Source: an uncultured Prochlorococcus sp.
GTDB lineage: Bacteria > Cyanobacteriota > Cyanobacteriia > PCC-6307 > Cyanobiaceae
Assembly: GCA_902572675.1 (NCBI GenBank)
Contig: CACGGY010000026.1
Coordinates: forward strand, 1 to 13,161
Direction of reading: 5' to 3'
Length of the DNA: 13,161 bases
The notes beneath the pieces were generated by a model that was not told where the DNA came from, ran no database searches, and saw only the letters and a list, made by a program, of their open reading frames with translations. Below, one piece after another: positions 12,645-13,161 of the stretch. The stretch's first letter is position 1. The number at the start of each line of letters is the position of its first letter. Position numbers and translations under genes: made by a program.

Positions 12645-13161
12645 TTATTTTTTGCCTTTTAAAATGAAAACAGGATTATTTGGTTCTAATCTCATTCCCT
12701 CAGCGATACTTAAGCTTTTATAGGTCTGAATTAAATTTAAATTTGTTTTGAAATTTTTATTCTCTAATTCTTCTTTCAATTCTTTAATTGCTTGAATGTC
12801 AATTATTGGGATAATGATAATATCTCCTGAACTCATACCCTTAGCCAAGGTATTAATAATTTTAATTTTAGTCTTTTTATCGCAACCTCCAATTACTAAT
12901 CTATTAGGTTTTCCAAAGGAACTTAAATTTCTCGTTTTAAAGGTATTGTTAATATCTTCTTCAAAAATAAATTTTGGTTTTACGCAAAGCCTATTTGAGT
13001 TTTCTAGTATTAACGACTTTGAACCAATCCTTTTATCGAAACAAAACAAATCCAAATCAGGCCTTAATTTTAATGCCTCTAAACCAATTGACCCGCAACC
13101 TGCTCCAATATCCCAGATCACCCCATTTTTAGGTAGCTCTAGATCAGCCAAGATTTGAACG
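12645..13161 (-). CDS. cobL: Precorrin-6Y methyltransferase, CbiT domain (5' part outside window)
   Basis: C-terminal 172 residues of a class I SAM-dependent methyltransferase. The frame is open to the window edge (VQILADLELPKNGVIWDIGA), so the TTG at 13151 is not the start. Motif I is VIWDIGAGCGSIGLEAL, followed by DLFCFDKRIGSKSLILENSN and PNRLVIGGCDKK (the family's FIGGG/VIGGS strand). The end, SIAEGMRLEPNNPVFILKGK, matches the CbiT domain of CobL, which methylates C15 and decarboxylates precorrin in cobalamin synthesis. In cyanobacteria it is usually fused behind a CbiE domain, which would lie upstream of the edge; a free-standing CbiT cannot be excluded from this window. It converges on nadK. 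Confidence 0.85.
   Translation of the reverse strand, partial: VQILADLELPKNGVIWDIGAGCGSIGLEALKLRPDLDLFCFDKRIGSKSLILENSNRLCVKPKFIFEEDINNTFKTRNLSSFGKPNRLVIGGCDKKTKIKIINTLAKGMSSGDIIIIPIIDIQAIKELKEELENKNFKTNLNLIQTYKSLSIAEGMRLEPNNPVFILKGKK

Noticed and set aside
12796..13158. Forward open frame of 120 codons opposite cobL
   Set aside because: It is a shadow of the CbiT-domain coding frame, hydrophobic and without a recognisable motif.

Overview
The window is AT-rich, compact DNA with short intergenic gaps, frequent TTG/GTG starts and 1-11 base gene overlaps. Gene content and protein style point to a marine picocyanobacterium, most likely a high-light Prochlorococcus. Supporting signs are the cyanobacterial ThiE with its N-terminal extension, a DUF3611 (PIC1/Tic21-like) membrane protein, a TIGR03792-like secreted protein, CobL next to NadK, and no HIP1 octamers seen. 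The species call is inference from remembered gene neighbourhoods, not from a search. Almost everything is core housekeeping; I see no phage, transposase, CRISPR, toxin-antitoxin, rRNA or tRNA gene.

Layout. Bases 1-435 are the 3' part of phoH, followed by a Bax-inhibitor-1 family membrane protein (508-1245), which converges on an unrecognised 175-residue gene at a good stem-loop terminator. That gene diverges from era (TTG start at 1862), which abuts trmD. Next comes the one clearly irregular segment (about 3511-4979): a reverse-strand NAD-dependent epimerase-like gene in AT-rich flanks lies between trmD and ispF. The last residues of TrmD, and the bases encoding them, match the beginning of ispF. 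A short ORF just before ispF may be an old trmD 3' end. The simplest reading is that trmD and ispF were once adjacent, and the epimerase segment now sits between two diverged copies of that junction.

Bases 4919-6515 form a tight three-gene unit, ispF, a TIGR03792-like exported protein and larB, joined by ATGA overlaps. Two small reverse-strand genes (43 and 55 codons) follow. Upstream of them on the same strand is ribF-thiE-thiS (9185 to 7000), a flavin and thiamine cofactor cluster. The DUF3611 gene starts divergently from ribF and overlaps surE tail to tail. surE diverges from pheS, which is followed by nadK (TTG start). The window closes with the C-terminal half of a CobL-type precorrin methyltransferase on the reverse strand.

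Functionally the genes cover translation and RNA maturation (era, trmD, pheS), isoprenoids (ispF), cofactors (thiS, thiE, ribF, nadK, cobL, larB) and nucleotide clean-up (surE). No new defence or mobile system is evident. The trmD/epimerase/ispF junction, the small-gene pair and the orphan larB unit are the places worth a second look.
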